In this document: positions 1-8,551 of the stretch, one piece after another
How the letters are laid out: every line of letters begins with the position of its first letter
How positions within the stretch are numbered: position 1 is the stretch's first letter
Assembly: GCA_946186375.1 (NCBI GenBank)
Contig: CAMHMZ010000002.1
Span: forward strand, 96,478-160,477
Source: an uncultured Clostridia bacterium
GTDB lineage: Bacteria > Bacillota > Clostridia > Oscillospirales > Oscillospiraceae
DNA: 64,000 nt
Direction: 5' to 3'
Program-made: the position numbers and the translations under genes
Notes under the pieces: model-generated
Database searches by the model: none
What the model was told of the DNA's origin: nothing
What the model saw: the letters and a program-made list of their open reading frames with translations, nothing else

Positions 1-1
1 C

Positions 2-1243
2 TTTTCAGGGCGCGAGGAGCCGGAGCCCATCGCCTACAAGCGCAACGCCGGGAAATTCAGCTGCTCCCCCGCCAACGCCTACCGCAATCACCCGAAGGTG
101 GAGAAAAACCTCCGCGCGCTGGCGGAATACGGGAACTGCTGCCCGATCAACAAGCTGGAGCTGCGCGGCGGCAAGGTCGGCGTCATCACCGCCTCCGTGG
201 CCTATCAGTATGCCAAAGACGTCTTCCCGGAGGACACCTCCTTTTTGAAGCTCGGCCTCACCTGGCCCCTCCCGATGGATCTCATCCGGGACTTTGCCTC
301 CAGGGTCGAAAAGCTCTACGTCATCGAGGAGCTGGAGGGCTTCATGGAGCAGGAGATCCGCGCGGCGGGCATCGAGTGCGTGGGCAAGGAGCTCGTAAGC
401 AACATGTACGAGCTCAACCCCCAGCGCCTGCGCGAGCTGCTCTTCGGCGTCAAGCCCGAGACGAAGGCGCTCGGCGTCGCGCCGGTGTCGCGTCCGCCTA
501 CGCTCTGCCCGGGCTGCCCGCACCGCGGCTTTTTCTATACGATGTCCAAGGGCAAGGATTTCGTGATCGCCGGGGATATCGGCTGTTACACGCTCGGCGC
601 TAACGCCCCCCTGAGCGCCATGGACACCTGCATCTGCATGGGCGGCGGCTTCTCCGTCGGCATGGGCATGAGCAAGGCCTTCGAGCTCAGCGGCCAGAAG
701 AAAAAGGTCTTCGGCGTCGTCGGCGACTCGACCTTCTTCCACAGCGGCATGACCGGCGCTGCCGAGATCCTGTACAACAAGGGCCATATGATTCCGGTCG
801 TCCTCGACAATCACATCACCGGCATGACCGGCCACCAGGATAACCCCGGCAGCGGCTACACCCTGCAGGGCGAGATCGCCGCGGCCATCAAGATCGAAGA
901 CGTGCTGCACGCCTACGGCTACGAGAATGTGATCATCGTCGACCCGCAGGATCTGAGTGCCATGCAGAAGGCCGTCGACGACGCGCTCGCCTCCGAAGTC
1001 CCGGCCGCCATCATCGCCCGCCGTCCCTGCCTGCTCATCAAGCGCATCAAGCACGATCTGGCGCAGTGCGAGGTGGACACGGCCAAGTGCATCGGCTGCA
1101 AAAAGTGTCTGAGCGTCGGCTGTCCGGCCGTGATGGTACGGGATAAAAAGTCCTCGATCGATCCGACGCAGTGCGTAGGCTGCACGCTCTGCGCGCAGGT
1201 CTGTCCGGTCGGAGCGATCACGAGAAAGGAGAAGAAGGCATGA
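2..1243 (+). CDS. iorA: Indolepyruvate:ferredoxin oxidoreductase, alpha subunit (5' end outside window)
   Basis: The frame is open from the window edge, so the N-terminal part is missing. The enzyme is a cytoplasmic thiamine-diphosphate protein that oxidatively decarboxylates aryl 2-oxo acids from aromatic amino acids, giving aryl-acetyl-CoA and reduced ferredoxin. Visible parts are the end of the transketolase C-like region, then the TPP-binding half beginning at CPGCPHRGFF with the GDIGCYTLG and GGGFSVGMG motifs, then a C-terminal ferredoxin domain with two 4Fe-4S motifs (CIGCKKC...CP and CVGCTLCAQVCP). The last codons overlap the start of iorB (ATGA), which implies translational coupling. 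Family order and motifs make this a secure call. Confidence 0.95.
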   Translation, partial: FSGREEPEPIAYKRNAGKFSCSPANAYRNHPKVEKNLRALAEYGNCCPINKLELRGGKVGVITASVAYQYAKDVFPEDTSFLKLGLTWPLPMDLIRDFASRVEKLYVIEELEGFMEQEIRAAGIECVGKELVSNMYELNPQRLRELLFGVKPETKALGVAPVSRPPTLCPGCPHRGFFYTMSKGKDFVIAGDIGCYTLGANAPLSAMDTCICMGGGFSVGMGMSKAFELSGQKKKVFGVVGDSTFFHSGMTGAAEILYNKGHMIPVVLDNHITGMTGHQDNPGSGYTLQGEIAAAIKIEDVLHAYGYENVIIVDPQDLSAMQKAVDDALASEVPAAIIARRPCLLIKRIKHDLAQCEVDTAKCIGCKKCLSVGCPAVMVRDKKSSIDPTQCVGCTLCAQVCPVGAITRKEKKA

Positions 1244-1818
1244 GCACGAAAAGCGCGATCCTCGTCGGCGTCGGCGGCCAGGGAGCCATTCTGACGGCCA
1301 AGGTGCTCGTCAACGGTCTCATGAAGGCCGGCTATGACGTCAAAATGTCCGAGGTACACGGCATGAGCCAGCGCGGCGGCAGCGTATCCACGCAGGTCCA
1401 CTGGGGCGACAAGGTCTACTCCCCCGTCATCGGACACGGAGCGGCCGATCTGCTCGTCGCCTTTGAAAAGATGGAGGCTGTGCGCTACGCCCCCTTCCTC
1501 AAGTCGGACGGCGTAGCCGTCATCAACGACTACGCGCTGCCCTCGGCCACGATCGCGGCGGGCCTGGCCGAATACCCGGAGGGCTGTCTCGAGGCCATGC
1601 AGGCCAATTACCGCTGCTTTACGCTCAACGCGGCCGAGATCGCCGCCGGGCTCGGCAGCCCCAAATGCATGAACATCGTCCTTTTCGGCGCGATGACCCG
1701 GGCGCTGCACTTCGGCGAGATCGACTGGGAGAGCGTCATCCGTGAAACGGTGCCGCAGAAGTTCGTCGAGCTGAACCTCGCGGCCTTCCGCGCCGGCCGC
1801 GACGCCGTGAAGGAGTAA
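1240..1818 (+). CDS. iorB: Indolepyruvate:ferredoxin oxidoreductase, beta subunit
   Basis: Protein of 192 residues, the usual length for IorB, the gamma-domain partner of IorA. It begins with the typical GVGGQGAILTAKVL motif, followed by VHGMSQRGGSV, both hallmarks of the pyruvate/ketoisovalerate oxidoreductase gamma-type domain. The ATG at 1240 overlaps the iorA stop and is preceded by AAAGGAGAAGAAGG; an in-frame codon further upstream lies inside iorA and is not a credible start. The two genes form an operon. No further gene follows; the next 300 bases hold a dispersed repeat and a terminator. Confidence 0.95.
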   Translation: MSTKSAILVGVGGQGAILTAKVLVNGLMKAGYDVKMSEVHGMSQRGGSVSTQVHWGDKVYSPVIGHGAADLLVAFEKMEAVRYAPFLKSDGVAVINDYALPSATIAAGLAEYPEGCLEAMQANYRCFTLNAAEIAAGLGSPKCMNIVLFGAMTRALHFGEIDWESVIRETVPQKFVELNLAAFRAGRDAVKE

Positions 1819-1828
1819 GATAACGACA

Positions 1829-2114
1829 AATTCGGAATGCGGAATGCGGAATGAAGAGAAACGAAGGCCGTTGTAGGGGCCGATCCCCTGATCGGCCCGC
1901 AAATCCGACCTGCACAGGCGGGGCGATGAGGGAAAAGGCGCTCGCGCTGCCGGTGGCAGAAAAAGCGAGCAGCCTTTTACCGCAGCGGTCGAAAAACCGA
2001 AGGCCCAGCGTGAGCCCGAACGGTTTTTCGGGCACCGCAAGGCGGATTCGCCCCCTACGATATCACATAAACAGATCGCTAAATCCCCGTTTTCCTTTCT
2101 GAAAACTGAAAACT
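1829..2114. repeat. Dispersed intergenic repeat, copy 1
   Basis: This non-coding stretch shares long near-identical blocks with 53209-53444: the left edge (AATTCGGAATGCGGAATG), a central block around GTAGGGGCCGATCCCCTGAT, the block CAGGCGGGGCGATGAGGG, and a right edge with repeated GAAAACTGAAAACT just before a terminator. The central block can fold: GGGCCGATC (1877-1885) pairs with GATCGGCCC (1890-1898). The short open frames across it are not credible genes. It fills most of the 344-base gap after iorB. The function is unknown. Confidence 0.7.
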
Positions 2115-2164
2115 AAAAAACCACAGGGCTGTGAAAACTTGTTTTCACAGCCCTGTGGTTTTTT
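2115..2164. terminator. Bidirectional intrinsic terminator between iorB and the MBL-fold gene
   Basis: Perfect inverted repeat with 24-base arms (2115-2138 and 2141-2164), A-rich on the left and T-rich on the right, so it can terminate transcription from both sides. Its right arm overlaps the stop codon of the minus-strand gene. The central stem (GGCTGTGAAAAC) resembles the terminator at 24180-24226. Confidence 0.9.
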
Positions 2165-3146
2165 AGGCGATGTATTCCCAGGAAAGCTTTCCCGCAGCGC
2201 CGACGGTTATGACCAGGGCGCTGTGGGGCGGGATGCTCTCCCCTTCCACCGGCGGGCAGTCGGAGAAGAGGCGGACGGCGCCGCGCTCGGCGATGAGGCG
2301 CATGAGCCCCGGCTCGGCGCTGTTGTAGCGCCGGTCGCTGCTGGCGCAGCAGACGACGGCCTTCGGCTGCACGGCGTCCAGAAGCGCCGCGTCCGCGCCG
2401 TCGCGCTGGCCGTGATGGCCCACCTTAAAGAGATCGGCGCGCAGCAGTGCGGGATCAATATCGCCGTAGCCCGCGAGGTTCGTATCCCCCGGCAGGAGGA
2501 TTCGCGTTCCTTTGTAGTCAAGCAGCAGGATGACGCTGCGGTTATTCAGCATGGCGTCGAGGGCGTTGAGCTTTTTCAGAAAAGCCTCTTCGTCCGTCTC
2601 CGCGTACAGTGCCTCAAAGCGCGTCAGCAGATCGGCAAGCTGCTGCTCCGACGGGCCGAGCACCGTGCAGCGCAGGCCCTGGCAGAGCTCCCCGCTCCAG
2701 CCGGGGCGAGGCACCGAAACGGCTCCTCCGGCCTCCTCCGTCTCCCGGCTGAGGGAGGCGCAGTCGTTGAGGGCATGCAGGAATTTGTCCTGGGACATAT
2801 TCCGCGCCAGAGACACGTCCAGCCTTCGCATGGAGCGGCAAAAAACTGGCGGCAGCGTCTGCCAAAGCTTTTTCGGCGGCAGCAGGCGTGCGGCATTCAG
2901 AAGGCCGCTGACATGATCCTCGTGGGGATGGGTGTTCACCATGAGGTCGATGTGCTTTGTCCCCTCCCGGCGCAGATAGTCCGCGATCGGAAGGCGGCCG
3001 CTCTCGCCGACAAACTCGGTCTCGTCCGCCCCGCCGCCGTCGATGAGCATGGTGAACGTGCCCGCTGGGAAAGCCGGATCCGGACATTCGAGCAAAATCG
3101 CCTCGCCGTAGCCGACGTTGACAAAGGTGAGTTTCAACTCTTCCAT
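2163..3146 (-). CDS. MBL-fold metallohydrolase, ComEC-like hydrolase type
   Basis: Protein of 327 residues. After a first strand with FVNVGYGEAILLE comes the metal-binding motif HPHEDH (standard HxHxDH), then LLPGDTN and KVGHHG, which match later metal ligands in stand-alone ComEC/Rec2-type beta-lactamase-fold hydrolases. No signal peptide or membrane segment is seen, so it is probably cytoplasmic. It starts four bases after the permease stop, with a weak ribosome site, so it looks like the last gene of the sugar-importer operon and may be translationally coupled. Substrate unknown: a sugar or phosphate ester hydrolase is possible, but the context alone does not prove it. Confidence 0.8.
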   Translation of the reverse strand: MEELKLTFVNVGYGEAILLECPDPAFPAGTFTMLIDGGGADETEFVGESGRLPIADYLRREGTKHIDLMVNTHPHEDHVSGLLNAARLLPPKKLWQTLPPVFCRSMRRLDVSLARNMSQDKFLHALNDCASLSRETEEAGGAVSVPRPGWSGELCQGLRCTVLGPSEQQLADLLTRFEALYAETDEEAFLKKLNALDAMLNNRSVILLLDYKGTRILLPGDTNLAGYGDIDPALLRADLFKVGHHGQRDGADAALLDAVQPKAVVCCASSDRRYNSAEPGLMRLIAERGAVRLFSDCPPVEGESIPPHSALVITVGAAGKLSWEYIA

Positions 3147-3150
3147 AGTG

Positions 3151-4047
3151 TCAGCCCATGGCGCGCTTGATGTAGGCGCTGGCGAGAATGAGGACGATGA
3201 CCGTCATGACGATGGCGCCGGCGCTGCCGAAGCCAAAGTCAAAGACCTTGATGCCGGTGTTATATAGATACTGGGTGATCGTCGTCGTGCTGTTGGCAGG
3301 GCCGCCGCCGGTGAGGAGGTTGACCTTGTCGAACAGACGGAAGCTGTCGATCGTGCGCAGAAGGGCGCAGAGAGCCAGTGAGTTTTTGATATTGGGGATC
3401 GTGATATAGATCAGCGTTTCAAAGGTAGTGGCGCCTTCGATCTTCGCTGCCTCATACTGATCCTGCGGCACGGCCTGCAGCGAGGCGTAGAGCAGCAGGA
3501 ACACGAAGGGCGAGGACTGCCAGATATCGATCAGCAGCAGCAGAGGGAAGGCGGTCCGGATGTCCGAAAACCAGTTGTAAACCGGCAGATGGAGCGAATT
3601 GAGCGCCTGGTTGATGATGCCATAGTTCGGGGAGAGCATCATACGCCAGCTCAAAGCGACCGTGACCGTGGGCAGCAGATAAGGCAGCAGCAGCAGCGTG
3701 CGCAGCAGACGCTGACCCTTCCGCAGGCTGTTGACGAAGGTCGCCATGATGAAGCCGAAGAGCATCTCAAAGATCACGGCAAAGATCGTGAACTTGACCG
3801 TGTTCCAGATGGCCTTGCGGAAATACTCGTTGCCCAGGAGCTTGGTATAGTTTTTGAGCCCGATGAAGTGCGCCGGGTTCTTCAGCACCTTCAGCAGGTT
3901 ATAGTCCGTCAGGCTGTAATAAAAGGTAAAAATCAGCGGGTAGGCCGTCAGGATCAAAAGGACGATCAGCGTGGGCGTGATCATCGAGACGCCGAAGCGC
4001 CTGGTCTGTGTCGCGCCGCTGACCAGTCTGTCTCCGTGTTTATTCAT
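3151..4047 (-). CDS. ABC sugar importer permease, MalF/LacF type
   Basis: Protein of 298 residues with about six membrane segments. The first follows a short basic N-terminus. The EAA loop for docking the ATPase is recognisable as YEAAKIEGATTFETLIYITIP. This is one half of the transmembrane channel of a CUT1-type carbohydrate importer. I chose the ATG at 4047 because GGGAGGT stands at the right distance; in-frame sequence upstream is in the gap after the binding protein and lacks a good site. It lies downstream of the binding protein and the second permease in one operon. Confidence 0.9.
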   Translation of the reverse strand: MNKHGDRLVSGATQTRRFGVSMITPTLIVLLILTAYPLIFTFYYSLTDYNLLKVLKNPAHFIGLKNYTKLLGNEYFRKAIWNTVKFTIFAVIFEMLFGFIMATFVNSLRKGQRLLRTLLLLPYLLPTVTVALSWRMMLSPNYGIINQALNSLHLPVYNWFSDIRTAFPLLLLIDIWQSSPFVFLLLYASLQAVPQDQYEAAKIEGATTFETLIYITIPNIKNSLALCALLRTIDSFRLFDKVNLLTGGGPANSTTTITQYLYNTGIKVFDFGFGSAGAIVMTVIVLILASAYIKRAMG

Positions 4048-4153
4048 AGCGGGGTACCTCCCGTCAGAGGATGAATGATCCGGTTTGGAAGGAAGCGGCC
4101 GGGGCCGCTTCCTTCCCTGCTGGGGTAAAAGCTTGTAAAGAATAAGCGTCAGC

Positions 4154-5467
4154 TTACCAGGTGATGTCGGACTCGAGGTGAGCCTGCGCATCGGCCAGGC
4201 CCTGCTCCACGGTCTTCGTGCCGGCGATGATGTTGCTCATCTCCGTGCCGATGATCTCATACATTTCGGGCCACTGGGGGATGACCGGACGGTACTTGCC
4301 GTTCTCGAGAGCAGCGCAGACGACCTTGAACTCGGGGTGGGCCGCCAGAACTTCCTCGTTCTGCAGAGCGGAGTAGCGGCAGGGCACGCCGCCGTCGGGA
4401 ACCGTGCTGAGCTGCACGTCCTTATCCATGATGTAGCTCAGGAGCTTCGCAGCAAGCTCGGGGTGCGTGGTGTTGGCCGGCACGCCGACGGTCCAGATGC
4501 CGTAGACGTTGGCGAGATGAGCCTCGTCGCCCTCGTGAGCAACGCCGGTGATGGCGCCGTACTCAGAGCCGGTATTCTCGGGAGACCACCAGCCGGGCCA
4601 GCCGATGCCCATGGCGCCGGCGCCGCTCTCGATGGTAGCCTTCAGGTCATCACGGACCTCGGCGTCGCCGGTGGCGATCAGCTCGAGATAGAAGTCCATG
4701 GCAGCCTTGAACTCGGGGGTGTTCACGCTGGGAGCGCCGTTGTCGTCAAGGACCCAGCCGCCGAAGCTGAGCAGGATGGGCAGGAAGTCGGTGACATAGT
4801 TGCTGTTGGAGTCGCCGCGGTAGATGAAGCCCTTCTTGCCGGCGTCCTGCGCGGCCTTGCAGATCTTCAGCATGTCGTCCATGTTGGCGATGGTGTCGCC
4901 GGTGTAGCCGGCAGCCTCAACCAGAGCCTTGTTGTACAGCAGGACCGTCACGTTCCCGTAGTAGGGAGCGAAGTAGGTCTGGCCGTCGATGACGCAGACG
5001 GCGGTGGTGGCGGGGATGATGTCGTCGTCCAGCGCATAGCCGAGCTCGGTCAGGTTGGCCATGACGCCGTTGCTGGCGAAGTCGGCCGTCCAGGAGCCGT
5101 CGACCATGACGAGGTCATAGGTACCGGCAGCGTTGATGGCGTCCATCGCGATGTTGTTGCGCAGATCCGCCTCGTCGAGCTTGAGAACTTCGATGGAGAC
5201 ATTGTTCTCCGCCTCAAACGCGGGCAGGCACTTCTCGATGACGTCGGCATAGGTGCCGCTGCGCAGAGCGATCGTCATCTTGACAGCCTCGGCAGGAGCC
5301 TCGGCAGGAGCTTCGGCAGGGGCCTCGGCGGGAGCTTCGGCAGGAGCCTCGGCGGGGGCTTCGGCGGGAGCCTCAGCAGGGGCTTCGGCAGGGGCGGCCT
5401 GCTGACCGCAGGCAGCGAGAGCGAAGACCATGGCAAGCGCCAGAAGCAGGGCAAGCAGCTTTTTCAT
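4154..5467 (-). CDS. Extracellular sugar-binding lipoprotein of ABC importer (family 1 SBP)
   Basis: Protein of 437 residues. The lipoprotein signal ends in the lipobox LAAC, so the mature protein is tethered to the outer face of the membrane. A run of about nine PAEA units follows (roughly residues 25-60), a flexible linker lifting the binding domain from the lipid anchor. The remainder has the family 1 solute-binding pattern: an early strand with MTIALRSG, then LVMVDGSWTADF, a GWPGWW region and a C-terminal helix. AGGAGG precedes the ATG. It lies between two permeases in a LacI-regulated operon; the exact sugar cannot be told. Confidence 0.92.
   Translation of the reverse strand: MKKLLALLLALAMVFALAACGQQAAPAEAPAEAPAEAPAEAPAEAPAEAPAEAPAEAPAEAVKMTIALRSGTYADVIEKCLPAFEAENNVSIEVLKLDEADLRNNIAMDAINAAGTYDLVMVDGSWTADFASNGVMANLTELGYALDDDIIPATTAVCVIDGQTYFAPYYGNVTVLLYNKALVEAAGYTGDTIANMDDMLKICKAAQDAGKKGFIYRGDSNSNYVTDFLPILLSFGGWVLDDNGAPSVNTPEFKAAMDFYLELIATGDAEVRDDLKATIESGAGAMGIGWPGWWSPENTGSEYGAITGVAHEGDEAHLANVYGIWTVGVPANTTHPELAAKLLSYIMDKDVQLSTVPDGGVPCRYSALQNEEVLAAHPEFKVVCAALENGKYRPVIPQWPEMYEIIGTEMSNIIAGTKTVEQGLADAQAHLESDITW
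5285..5398 (-). repeat. 12-base tandem repeat encoding the PAEA linker
   Basis: About nine imperfect copies of a 12-base unit (GGCAGGAGCCTC-like on the plus strand) encode the Pro-Ala-Glu-Ala linker of the binding protein. Third-position changes between units suggest the repeat is maintained at protein level and not freshly amplified. Copy number could vary between strains. Confidence 0.85.
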
Positions 5468-5496
5468 GTGTTTTCCTCCTGATTTAAAATATTCTG

Positions 5497-6333
5497 TTAT
5501 CCTTTCACAGCACCGCTTGACAAACCGGAGATCAAGTAGTTCTGTGCAAAGATCACAAACAAGGTGATGGGGATGACGGAGATGACGCCGCCCGCGGCCA
5601 CAAGGCCGAAGTTCGTCGCGGCGTCGTCCGCGCTCAGCAGCGCCAGCGCCAGCGGGATCGTGCTGTTGGCGGGGCTGCGCGTGAAGATGACCGTGTAGGT
5701 GTATTCATTCCAGGCGTACATGAACGAGAGCATGGCGACGGCCGCGATGCCGGGCAGGACCAGCGGCAGGACGATGCGCGTGAACATCTTCCATTCACTC
5801 GCGCCGTCGACCTTGGCGCTCTCCTCCACCTCCTCGGGCAGATCCTGGAAGAAGCTGATGAGGAACCAGATGATGAGCGGGACGTTGATGAGGACACAAG
5901 CCAGCATGACGGGCAGCTTCGTGTTGAGGATGCCGATCTTGTTGAACATGATGTAGAGCGGGATCGTGAAGGCCACCGGCGGCAGCACACGCACCAGCAG
6001 CACCCAGTAGGTCAGCGGACGCTTGAGCCCGAAGCGGAAGCGGCGGCGCGCCAGGATATAGGCGCAGCAGATGCCGACCACCAGCGAAATGACGAGCGAG
6101 CCGAGCGTCGTCTGCAGGCTGTTGACGATCGCCGTGCCGAAGCCCTTTGAGGCAAAGAGCTCCTTGAAGTGCACGAGCGTCAGCCCGCGCGGGATGAGCG
6201 AAATGGAACCGACCATTTCGTTCGACACGCGAAAGCCCATCACGAGCAGCCAATAGATCGGGAAAAGCGCAATGATCAGCAAAAGCGCCACGCCGATCCA
6301 TTTTGCGATCCGGATCCCCAGTTTTTCCTTCAT
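5497..6333 (-). CDS. ABC sugar importer permease, MalG/LacG type
   Basis: Protein of 278 residues with six predicted membrane segments. The EAA loop appears as EVEESAKVDGASEWKMFTRIVLP, typical of MalG-type permeases of CUT1 importers. It pairs with the MalF-type permease at 3151-4047 to form the channel. GGGAGGG precedes the ATG at 6333. It begins 13 bases after the lacI-type gene and is followed after 29 bases by the binding-protein gene, so regulator, permease, binding protein, permease and hydrolase read as one operon. No ATPase gene is present in this cluster. Confidence 0.92.
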   Translation of the reverse strand: MKEKLGIRIAKWIGVALLLIIALFPIYWLLVMGFRVSNEMVGSISLIPRGLTLVHFKELFASKGFGTAIVNSLQTTLGSLVISLVVGICCAYILARRRFRFGLKRPLTYWVLLVRVLPPVAFTIPLYIMFNKIGILNTKLPVMLACVLINVPLIIWFLISFFQDLPEEVEESAKVDGASEWKMFTRIVLPLVLPGIAAVAMLSFMYAWNEYTYTVIFTRSPANSTIPLALALLSADDAATNFGLVAAGGVISVIPITLFVIFAQNYLISGLSSGAVKG

Positions 6334-6346
6334 GGATGTCCCTCCC

Positions 6347-7345
6347 TTACGTTGACCGGCGGACGATCAGCTCCGTCGGAACGGTAGACAACAATTCGAT
6401 ATCCTTTTCCCCGTGCAGCAGCGCCGTCAGGCGCTCCACGCACAGCTCCCCCATCCGCCTGCAGTCGACATGCACGCTCGTCAGCTCCGGCTCCAGCAGC
6501 GGACAGATGGACGAATCGTCAAAACCGACGACGGCCAGATCCTGTGGGATCCGCAGGCCGAGCCTGCGCGCCGCCTTATAAGCCCCGGCGGCAGCGACGT
6601 CGTTGATACAGAAGAGAGCTGTCGGTCTCTCCTCCGCGCTGCGCAGCAGCTCCTCCGCGGCGGCCTCGGTGCTCTCCACGTTCGCCTCGCACATTCTGAT
6701 CGACGCAGGACTGACCTCCAGGCCGCACGAGCGCATACCGTCAACAAAAGCATGATAACGCTCGCTCATGACATAGGCGTTGACCCGCCCGGCCAGCATG
6801 GCGATTTTTTTATGACCGCGTGCTGCGAGATGCCCGATCACCTGTTCTACACCGGAAGCCTCGTCCGCCACGACGCTCGGCAGCTCCGCCCCGGCTACAC
6901 GGTTATTCACCAGCACGACCGCAACCTTGCGCGCCTGGAATTCGGAGATGAGCGCGGGCTCGGCCGTGCCGCCGAGGATAACGCCCTCGATCTGCTTGCT
7001 CTCGGCCGCGCTCACCGTCAGCCGCCAGTCCTCCGCCGTAGAGACGAGGAGCTGATGCTCGGCCCGGTTGGCCGCGCGCATGATGCCCTCGCAGATCCCG
7101 GCATAGAATTCGTCCAGGATCGTCGCGCCCTTTTTGCAGATGATGTAGGCGATGCGGTCTGTCCGCTGACGGGCCATGGCGCGGGCGATCGCGTTTGGCG
7201 AATAGTTCAGCACCGCAGCGGCGTCGTAGACCTTGCGCCGCGTGCTCTCCTTCACGCGATCCGGCTCAGAAAAGGTTCGGGAAACCGTGGCCGTTGACAC
7301 GCCGGAGAGACGGGACACATCATAAATTGTCGGTGAAGACGCCAT
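6347..7345 (-). CDS. LacI-family transcriptional regulator of the sugar-importer operon
   Basis: Protein of 332 residues. The N-terminal helix-turn-helix reads TIYDVSRLSGVSTATVSRTF, with the hinge helix near residues 50-60 (SPNAIARAMA), then a periplasmic-binding-protein-like effector domain. It is the first gene of the importer operon and is preceded by GGGAGG. Two LacI-type palindromes lie upstream (7373-7386, 28 bases before the start, and 7524-7538), so autoregulation together with the importer is likely. The effector is probably the imported sugar or a derivative (inference). Confidence 0.93.
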   Translation of the reverse strand: MASSPTIYDVSRLSGVSTATVSRTFSEPDRVKESTRRKVYDAAAVLNYSPNAIARAMARQRTDRIAYIICKKGATILDEFYAGICEGIMRAANRAEHQLLVSTAEDWRLTVSAAESKQIEGVILGGTAEPALISEFQARKVAVVLVNNRVAGAELPSVVADEASGVEQVIGHLAARGHKKIAMLAGRVNAYVMSERYHAFVDGMRSCGLEVSPASIRMCEANVESTEAAAEELLRSAEERPTALFCINDVAAAGAYKAARRLGLRIPQDLAVVGFDDSSICPLLEPELTSVHVDCRRMGELCVERLTALLHGEKDIELLSTVPTELIVRRST

Positions 7346-7372
7346 TCCCTGCCTCCCGCGGGCGCTTAATCA

Positions 7373-7386
7373 TGTAAGCGGTTACA
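7373..7386. promoter_or_regulatory. LacI-type operator, proximal
   Basis: TGTAAGCGGTTACA is a 14-base palindrome apart from the G/G pair flanking the central CG, and fits the LacI/CcpA-family operator pattern TGNAANCGNTNNCA. It lies 28 bases upstream of the lacI start, a suitable place for repression of the importer operon. The 300-base gap from 7346 to 7646 otherwise contains AT-rich promoter-like sequence, the second operator and a terminator. Confidence 0.65.
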
Positions 7387-7523
7387 AAATCAAGCCTGTC
7401 TTTTAAGCTACTGTTTGTATTATTTGAATAAAGAATACCATTCTTTTCACGATCTCGCAATACATTCTTAAAAACTTTGTACAATTAGTGCAAAGCAGCC
7501 TCTCTTTTATGGTCACTTTGACA

Positions 7524-7538
7524 TGGTAAGCGCTTTCA
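7524..7538. promoter_or_regulatory. LacI/CcpA-type operator, distal
   Basis: TGGTAAGCGCTTTCA contains the imperfect palindrome GTAAGCGCTTTC, close to cre and LacI-family sites. It lies about 180 bases upstream of the lacI start. It could be a catabolite-control site or a second site for looping with 7373-7386. Confidence 0.5.
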
Positions 7539-7586
7539 TTTTTCGTGCTGTTCACGCCTGCCTCGCGGAAAGTCTGTCTCGCATAC

Positions 7587-7624
7587 GAAAAGAGACGGGA
7601 TCCGAAGGACCGGATCCCGTCTCT
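7587..7624 (-). terminator. Intrinsic terminator after the membrane-protein gene
   Basis: AGAGACGGGATCC (7591-7603) pairs perfectly with GGATCCCGTCTCT (7612-7624). On the minus strand it is followed by TTTTC, so it terminates transcripts of the gene ending at 7647. Confidence 0.85.
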
Positions 7625-7646
7625 GCAGCGGCATGATTTTTTCTCG

Positions 7647-8423
7647 TCACAGGGGCATATAGGTAAAGAGCAGGAAGTTGCCGAGCTCACCCGCCAGGTT
7701 GCCATAGACGATATAGCGGGCGGTGCGATTGCGATCCTGTTCGTTGACAAGCAGGATCAGCGCCACAAATTCCGCGACGACCAGCAGGAAGCAGAACATA
7801 AAATAGAAGGCCGAATTCATGGGATTAAAGTTGATCCAGCCGTTTGTCCAGACCGCCTGCAGGCCGAGGATGACGAGGTTTATCAGCGCAAAACGCAGCC
7901 AGCTCTTCTTTAAGCGATAGCCCATGAGCCAGAAGACGAGGCTTTTGACGGCAAGCAGGAGCAGCACGCGCAGCCCGATCAGCAGCGGCGCGCGCCAGGG
8001 TGCAAAGCCACGGGTCATCTTGCCGGAGTTATAATAGAGCGTGATATAATCGTTGAGATCGTGCTCGCTCACAAGCTCCGTCGGGAATGGGATCCTGCGG
8101 CTCTCGCCGCCGCTGATGAATTCGATCTCCGTGTCCTGCAGGTCGTAGGCGTTGCCGTACCAGCGAGTGAGCTCCCAGGCCGCCTCCCGGCGAAAGCGAT
8201 AGGCAGTCTCCCACAGACGCCGCTCCGGCTCGAGCACCACCATGGCGCTCCCCTCTTCCTTGACGATATGGAAGACGATCTGCAGATCCTGCGGCGCGCC
8301 GTAGACGATCATGGTCAGAGCGGGCGGAAGATAGGGGCCGATCGCATAGGCCTGCGCGGACGGCCCGGTCAGAAACAGCACGGCCACAAGCAGCAGCACG
8401 AGCAGCTTTTTCAGTTTTTCCAT
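7647..8423 (-). CDS. Membrane protein of unknown function with extracellular domain
   Basis: Protein of 258 residues, family not recognised. It has a signal-type first segment (EKLKKLLVLLLVAVLFLTG, ending near AQA), then about 120 residues likely outside the cell, and then four hydrophobic segments in the C-terminal half (from LLIGLRVLLLLAVKSLVFW to the end). I chose the ATG at 8423, which has a purine-rich GGGGAGAGGGA site; the longer frame adds an N-terminus without a signal. It is a single gene between two terminators. The layout (extracellular domain followed by a membrane domain) could suit a sensor or transport accessory, but this is only a guess. Confidence 0.7.
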   Translation of the reverse strand: MEKLKKLLVLLLVAVLFLTGPSAQAYAIGPYLPPALTMIVYGAPQDLQIVFHIVKEEGSAMVVLEPERRLWETAYRFRREAAWELTRWYGNAYDLQDTEIEFISGGESRRIPFPTELVSEHDLNDYITLYYNSGKMTRGFAPWRAPLLIGLRVLLLLAVKSLVFWLMGYRLKKSWLRFALINLVILGLQAVWTNGWINFNPMNSAFYFMFCFLLVVAEFVALILLVNEQDRNRTARYIVYGNLAGELGNFLLFTYMPL

Positions 8424-8508
8424 CGTTCCCTCTCCCCTTTCATTAAACAAGTCAATCGTATCACGACTTCCGTATCCTGTCAACAAAAGCTGTTTCTTCG
8501 CAAACAGC

Positions 8509-8536
8509 AAGACCCCGGGCCAAAGCCCGGGGTCTT
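8509..8536. terminator. Intrinsic terminator-like hairpin after the lipoprotein gene
   Basis: AAGACCCCGGGC (8509-8520) pairs perfectly with GCCCGGGGTCTT (8525-8536) over a four-base loop. It sits just past the stop of the minus-strand gene at 8552; the T-tract is poor, so strength is uncertain. Confidence 0.65.
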
Positions 8537-8551
8537 GAAAAGTGGTTCGAT

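Noticed and set aside
1851..2102. Short open frame over the dispersed repeat, plus opposing frames there
   Set aside because: No ribosome site, no family signal, and the sequence is shared as non-coding repeat with 53209-53444.
4178..5482. Long plus-strand open frame opposite the binding-protein gene
   Set aside because: Antisense to a clear binding protein with signal peptide; its low-complexity content reflects GC-rich codons read backwards.
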